Assembly: GCA_026018925.1 (NCBI GenBank)
Contig: JAKSZU010000004.1
Coordinates: 12,850,964 to 12,914,963, forward strand
Reading direction: 5' to 3'
DNA: 64,000 bases
DNA from: Tupaia tana
Lineage: Eukaryota > Chordata > Mammalia > Scandentia > Tupaiidae
The position numbers were made by a program, and so were the translations under genes. Positions 59,341 through 64,000 of this stretch are shown one piece after another. The notes beneath the pieces were generated by a model that saw nothing but the letters and a program-made list of their open reading frames with translations, searched no databases and was not told the DNA's origin. The first letter of the stretch is position 1, and every line of letters begins with the position of its first letter.

Positions 59341-59852
59341 AATAATCAAATATGGAGCTTCAGGCTCTGAATCAATTTGTCCCTGAGTGCCTCATCTCTG
59401 TAGGGCATTGCTAGCCCTGGGTACTGAGAGGAATCACGGATTTTCCCTTAGGGTCACTGAGCCCCTGGCCAGAGCTCATTTTCCCATGCAGGTGAATGAG
59501 TGTGGTTCGTGGTTGAGGCTATTGGTTTCTCCTCACCTGAGCTGCTCGTGCGTCTTACTCACATGAGCGATTGCCTTCGCCACCACCAAGGGGCCAAAAA
59601 CTGTCTTATCACTCCTGTGATAATGTTGCAACTAAGGGGCGTCAGGAATAACAGAAGGCAAAGGCTTTGCTTTAGGGACTGCACAGCCCTTTCCTGTATA
59701 GGTTTTCAGACCGCAGAAATAATGTCATGTGTAAACCCATACTTACCAAGCAGTCAAGTCTGTGTTAAGAAAAATAAGGTATTTGGTTTCAGATTAACTT
59801 TATGGTTAAAGCAGTGTTGGGACTCTATTCATGTGTTATTAAAATCAAAGCC

Positions 59853-60078
59853 TAAGGACCAGCAGTTGGTGTAATGGTCATGTCGATGGACTCCCATGAA
59901 GTCGATCGCGGTTCGAGTCCCGGACCCGGTGACTTAAACTCATGCCGAGCGGGTGTGTTGCAGGCCCAAGATCGCGAGAGGAAAATGGAAGAGAAGGGAT
60001 TGTGGCATGGCTATCCCCCCGGGGGGTGATTTCTCACTTTCTGTCTCTGTCTTTCTGTGGAGTGCACATGCCCTATAG

Positions 60079-60120
<42 letters not shown>
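59853..60120 (+). mobile_element. SINE type L with (AC)n tail
   Basis: Flanked by ATCAAAGCC (59844-59852) and ATCAAAGCC (60121-60129). Perfect B box GGTTCGAGTCCCGG. The A tail has been replaced by an AC run (60088-60120). Confidence 0.92.
60088..60120. repeat. (AC)n microsatellite
   Basis: Uninterrupted AC run of about 33 bp forming the tail of the SINE at 59853. Confidence 0.93.
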
Positions 60121-60123
<3 letters not shown>

Positions 60124-60160
60124 AAAGCCCCATTTTCTTTTCTTTTCTTTTCTTTTTTTT

Positions 60161-60184
<24 letters not shown>

Positions 60185-60196
<12 letters not shown>

Positions 60197-60688
60197 GTTG
60201 TAGGGCACATACACTTACCAGAGAGGAGGGGGGGAGTGAGAAATCACTCCCTGGGGGAAATGGTCACCCCACAATCCCTTCTCCCAGAATCTTTTTTTTT
60301 TTTTTCCTTTTTTTGGAGAGGTGTTTTTGTTTTGTTTTGCTATAGGGCCCGTGCGCTCGACAGAGAGACAGAAAGCGGGAAATCACCCCGCAGGAGGGAT
60401 GGCCATGCCGCAGTCCCTTCTCCTCTATTCTCTCGGGATCTTGGGCAGGCACGCATGCACAGGCGCCTGGCGTGAGTTTAAGTCACCGAGTCCAGTACTC
60501 GAACCGCGGTCAACTACATGGGAGTCCAGTGACATAGCCATTATGCTAACTGCTGGTCCCACCTCCCAGAATCTTTAGAACACGTGCACATGCGCTGGTC
60601 GTGATTTTCAAGCCATCAGGTCTGAGACTTGAACTGCAGTTGGCCATGTCAAAATCCAGAGATATAACTGGTAGGCCATCTGGTCCCC
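60185..60688 (-). mobile_element. SINE type L split by another type L
   Basis: Host parts 60185-60294 (TTTTGTTGTAGGGCACATAC to CCTTCTCCCAGAATC) and 60563-60688 (CAGAATCTTTAGAACACGTG to GGCCATCTGGTCCCCC). A further SINE head fragment, minus strand, follows at 60694-60780. Confidence 0.9.
60295..60562 (-). mobile_element. SINE type L nested in a type L
   Basis: Exact 14-bp duplications CTCCCAGAATCTTT at 60281-60294 and 60563-60576. Same orientation as its host; head complete with GTACTCGAACCGCGG B box. Confidence 0.94.
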
Positions 60689-60854
60689 CTGCCCACTGCA
60701 TTTTTCAAGCTGCCAGGGCACTGGGATTCAAATCACCATCAGCAATGTGGGATCTGACTCCTTAACCACCAGGCCCCAGGGACAGCCTAATCAGGAGCCT
60801 TTTCTAAAGTGATAAATGACGAAAGAACTCTGGATTAAGTACCATTGTACTTCT

Positions 60855-61080
60855 TTTTTTTTTTCTGGGGGGGGGGGGGAGGTTTTTGCTATAGGGTGCA
60901 TGTGCTCACCCCTGGGGAAATGGCCACGCCACAATCCCTGCTCCTCCATTCTCCTCTCAGGATCTTGGGCACACACGCACACGCGCCCGGCGTGAGTTTA
61001 AGCCACCAGGTCCGGGACTTGAACTGCGGTCAACTACATGGGAGTCCAGCGACACAGCCATTACACTAACTGCTGGTCCT
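60855..61080 (-). mobile_element. SINE type L with exact 16-bp duplications
   Basis: GTACCATTGTACTTCT at 60839-60854 and 61081-61096. A run of 13 G (60869-60881) precedes AGGTTTTTGCTATAGGG; the ACAGACAGAG segment and half the palindrome are deleted. Confidence 0.94.
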
Positions 61081-61292
61081 GTACCATTGTACTTCTGTGA
61101 TTCGTTTTTCAATGGGTGTGCGCAGAGATGGGAAAAGAGGGAAGAGCTCCCTTTCCAGGGTCTGGTCACGCCATGATCACCTTTCTCCAGTAATCTAGCC
61201 AGTTGGATTCACACTCATGAGTCTACTGGTGTGTTTTAGGTGGACCTGGCTAGGGATTGGAACCTGGGGGTTGTGTGAGATCTAGCTTCTCT

Positions 61293-61539
61293 TTTTTTGT
61301 TTCTTTTTTTAGAAATTTTTGCTTTAGAGCACATGTGCTCACTAGAGAGACACAAAGCAAGAGGTCACCCCCCCAGGGGGTGGCCACTCTGCAATCCCTT
61401 CTCTTCCATTCTCCTCTTAGGATCGTGGACACGCAAACACGCGCCCAGCATGAGTTTTAAGCCACCGGGTCCAGGGCTTGAACTGCAGTCGACCCACGTG
61501 GGAGTCCAGTGATACAGCCATTAGGCCATCTGCTGGTCC
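61293..61539 (-). mobile_element. SINE type L
   Basis: AAATTTTTGCTTTAGAGCAC, AGGTCACCCCCCCAGGGGG, CTCTTAGGATCGTGGACACG, GGGCTTGAACTGCAGTCGAC. Confidence 0.86.
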
Positions 61540-61990
61540 TGAGACCTGGCCTCTCCTGAGCGGTGTACGCTGGGCCACCTAGCCAGCCGCCATCGTGTTG
61601 GTGATGTGGCCCACAAAACTGTCCAGGCCGTTTCCGCACTGAAGTCTCCTGTGACGCCACCTCACCTCCAGAATCACGTATTAGGTATATTTTGTATGGT
61701 TTTGTTTTAGCCTAAGAAAGTAATTTAAATTTTTTCTATCCCTTTGAAAAATCAGTACAAGAAACAGCACCATACTGAAATTTTGTCCAAATGTTATTAG
61801 CAAAAATGCCCTGGCTGAAGGCCCCTTCTCAGTCTGGACTCCCCCAGTCAGTTTGTGGTGTGAGTGAATGGCGTTCGTCGCTGTGCGGCCAAGTCCTTTT
61901 AAACCCCTGTTCCTCAGTTTCATGTCTTGCCTCTTTCCTTCCTCATTGCAGTTTTATTTTAATAACAGGGCCACATGAAGTGTGTGTTCC

Positions 61991-62250
61991 TTTTATTTTA
62001 TTTTATTTTTTGAGAGAGATTTTTTCTTTAGGGTGGTACACTCACTGGGAACATGGAGACGAGAAAGTGAGAAATCGCACTAAGGGGGGTTGGGGGGTGG
62101 CCATGCCTCAGTCCCTTCATTCTCCTCTCAGGTTTCGGGCACACTCACACTCGCACCTGGTATGAGTTTCAAGCTGCCAGATCCAAGACTCAAACCACAG
62201 TCAGCCACGTGGGAGTCCAACACCTTAACCACTACACCACCTGCAGGTCC
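61991..62250 (-). mobile_element. SINE type L
   Basis: TTTTATTTTATTTTTTGAGAG tail, GAGAAATCGCACTAAGGGGG, CTCTCAGGTTTCGGGCACAC, ACCACCTGCAGGTCCC head. Confidence 0.84.
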
Positions 62251-62572
62251 CAGAAAAGGTAGCTTACTAGGTAAAACAAAGGCACACTCCCCAGAGATAG
62301 GAGCACCTGAGCGGACGGACGAAGCGTGGCTCAAAAGGCTATTGTCCCTTCCCAGGAAGAGGCACCGGCCATAGGCTGCGTAATGAGAGATATGGAGTCC
62401 CCGGCCAGAGTGTTGTACTTGGGCTCCTCGAGAGGGAAGGTGCTCCACGCATCACAGAGGGCTCTGGGGTAATCCGTAAATCTGTAGGGTAGCACTGCCG
62501 CCCTACAGCTTTAGAAAATACTAGTAGCAGGCATTTGTAGGGTTCCTTTTTCAACTGAGTATATCAAAGAGC

Positions 62573-62605
<33 letters not shown>

Positions 62606-62831
62606 AGAGGTTTTTGCTATAGGGCGCATGCGCTCGCCAGACAGAGAGATAGAAAGTGAGAAATCACCCCCCAGGGGGGATGGCCACGCCGCAATCCCTT
62701 CTACTCTCAGGATCTTGGGCACGCATGCACACGCGCGTGGCGTGAGTTTTAAGCCGCTGGGTCCGGGACGCGAACCGCGGTCGACTACATGGGAGTCCAG
62801 CGACATAGCCATTACGCTAACTGTTGGTCCC
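62573..62831 (-). mobile_element. SINE type L with exact 15-bp duplications
   Basis: AGTATATCAAAGAGC at 62558-62572 and 62832-62846. About 32 T at the tail; variant B box GGACGCGAACCGCGG. Recent by its intact flanks and long tail. Confidence 0.95.
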
Positions 62832-62846
62832 AGTATATCAAAGAGC

Positions 62847-62975
62847 TTTTACAAGCATGTGTCCCTAGTTTGTGTTTCCGGAGAAACTGAGGCATGGGCG
62901 ATTGAGGGCACGCCCAAGGTCATAAAGTCATTAGCAGCTCTGGAGACTGAGGCTCGTTTCCTCACATTGCAGGCA
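62847..62975 (-). mobile_element. MIR fragment
   Basis: GGAGAAACTGAGGCATGGGC, GGGCACGCCCAAGGTCATAA and GACTGAGGCTCGTTTCC in reverse-complement MIR order, interrupted upstream by the young SINE. Confidence 0.75.
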
Positions 62976-63433
62976 CAGCCCGGGCAGTGACCGTCAGCTG
63001 CTCGCGTGTTTCCCTCCAGGTAACTTGGGCCTGGCCTTCAGGGCCTGGCCTCTGGGGGTGAGGGGAGCTCAGGTTCCCTAACTCACTCATCCCTGGGCTC
63101 TGAGAGGCTTCCAGAAAACCAGCCACTCACTGCCAGCAGTGAGGCGGATGGGACTCCGTGATGTCCCTGCACAGCAGCTGCAGTGAGCTCAGGCCATCTT
63201 GGGCTGTAAGGTAGCATTGGCTTCACCATGGCTGACTAAGGCCGGATCGGGCCTGTACATGCTCACCGCCTGCTGTCACTCCTAGGGCTGTGTGGCCTAG
63301 GAGTGTCCTGAAGGTGAGGGAGCAGGCTATGCCGTGCACGGCTTTCCTCAGGTGTTTAGATGAAAGCCTCCCAGGCTCGAGGTCTTTGAACTGCAGGCGA
63401 TGCCTGACAAAGCACCTAAAAAGGTACTTGTCG

Positions 63434-63676
63434 GGACCCGCAGGTGGCGTAATGGTTACATTGCTGGACTCCCATGTAGTCCATCATGGTTCATATCCTG
63501 GACCTGGCGTCTTAAAACTCACGCTGGGAACATGTACATGCATGCCCAAAATCCTGAGAGGAGAAAGGAGAAGGATTATGGCGAGGCCACCCCACCACCA
63601 CCACCGGGGGTAGTTCCTCACTTTCTGTTTGGCAAGTGCATGCGCACTATAGGAAAAATCTCTTTTGAAAAAAAGA
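63434..63676 (+). mobile_element. SINE type L
   Basis: GGGACCCGCAGGTGGCGTAA head, GGTTCATATCCTGGACC B box, a (CCA)n run in place of the palindrome's left arm (63586-63603), GCGCACTATAGGAAAAATC end. Confidence 0.86.
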
Positions 63677-64000
63677 ACAGTATTTGTCATCCCTGGTCTA
63701 TATGCCAGAGCCCTCCAACCCGTTGACTAGGGGAGGTCTGACATCAGCCTTTGGGAACGGGGGAACAGGAGCCAGCCAGCCCTGACTGCGGGGAAGTCAT
63801 ATGGGGGAGAAGAACTTGCTGATCCGCTCATGCTGGGAAAATTTGACAACGCTGTTAACAGATAACAAACCAACGACGTGGCTGATCGCAGGGGAAGGGC
63901 ATCCCTGAGGAGCAGTGTGACCAGAAATACAAAGGAAAGGGGGACCAGTCAGGGTGGCCCGCGGCACAGCCTTCAGGAGGCCGGAACTCCACCACTGCCT

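Larger units (their letters stand above)
53810..64000 (+). other. SRSF4: SRSF4 intron 1 (5' part)
   Basis: Runs from the exon 1 donor to the window's right edge without a recognisable exon 2. The first 450 bp belong to the CpG island. It carries many SINEs and one processed pseudogene (separate entries). Stretches 54260-55640, 57290-57920, 59380-59850, 62980-63430 and 63680-64000 show nothing named apart from a MIR-like tract at 55110-55200. Confidence 0.85.

Overview
This is nuclear DNA from a placental mammal. Spliced vertebrate-type genes, CpG-island promoters, MIR and L1 relics, a processed ribosomal-protein pseudogene and about seventy tRNA-derived SINEs all say so. Three neighbouring protein genes are recognisable from their exons: PTPRU (minus strand, first two exons only, running off the left end), MECR (plus strand, complete, ten coding exons) and SRSF4 (plus strand, first coding exon only, running off the right end). 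As I recall it, this is the human 1p35.3 gene order in mirror orientation. I cannot name the species. The two abundant SINE types match none of the carnivore, bat, horse, rabbit, armadillo, hedgehog, shrew, colugo or elephant consensus sequences I can recall. A weak 7SL/B1-like fragment near 26.43-26.55 kb would hint at Euarchontoglires if it is real.

Layout. 1-13.43 kb: PTPRU exon 2, a 13.2-kb intron 1 (with a roughly 0.8-kb GTGTGGACAG minisatellite and a second minisatellite near 11.1-11.4 kb) and exon 1 inside a strong CpG island with a CRE and a CTCF-type motif. 13.8-19.1 kb: intergenic DNA between the divergent PTPRU and MECR promoters. 19.25-47.70 kb: MECR, from a GC-box promoter to an AATAAA signal, its introns packed with SINEs. 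47.7-53.1 kb: intergenic DNA with SINEs and an L1 3' fragment. 53.1-54.26 kb: SRSF4 CpG island and first exon. 54.3-64 kb: SRSF4 intron 1, with nested and inverted SINEs and an RPL32 processed pseudogene bounded by 16-bp target-site duplications.

The genes are functionally unrelated. PTPRU is a receptor tyrosine phosphatase with a MAM domain. MECR is the last reductase of mitochondrial fatty-acid synthesis and supplies the octanoyl precursor of lipoate. SRSF4 is an SR splicing factor. The MECR exons join into one open frame of 372 residues with matching splice phases and no break.

The most unusual content is the SINE population. A long type (L, about 250-270 bp) and a short type (S, about 140-180 bp) share a tRNA-like head but have different bodies. 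Many copies have clear target-site duplications, several are nested, and the youngest-looking L copies carry a substitution in the pol III B box. The shared head contains a near match to the CTCF core motif, and one copy in SRSF4 intron 1 matches it perfectly. All calls come from reading the sequence; no database search was run.
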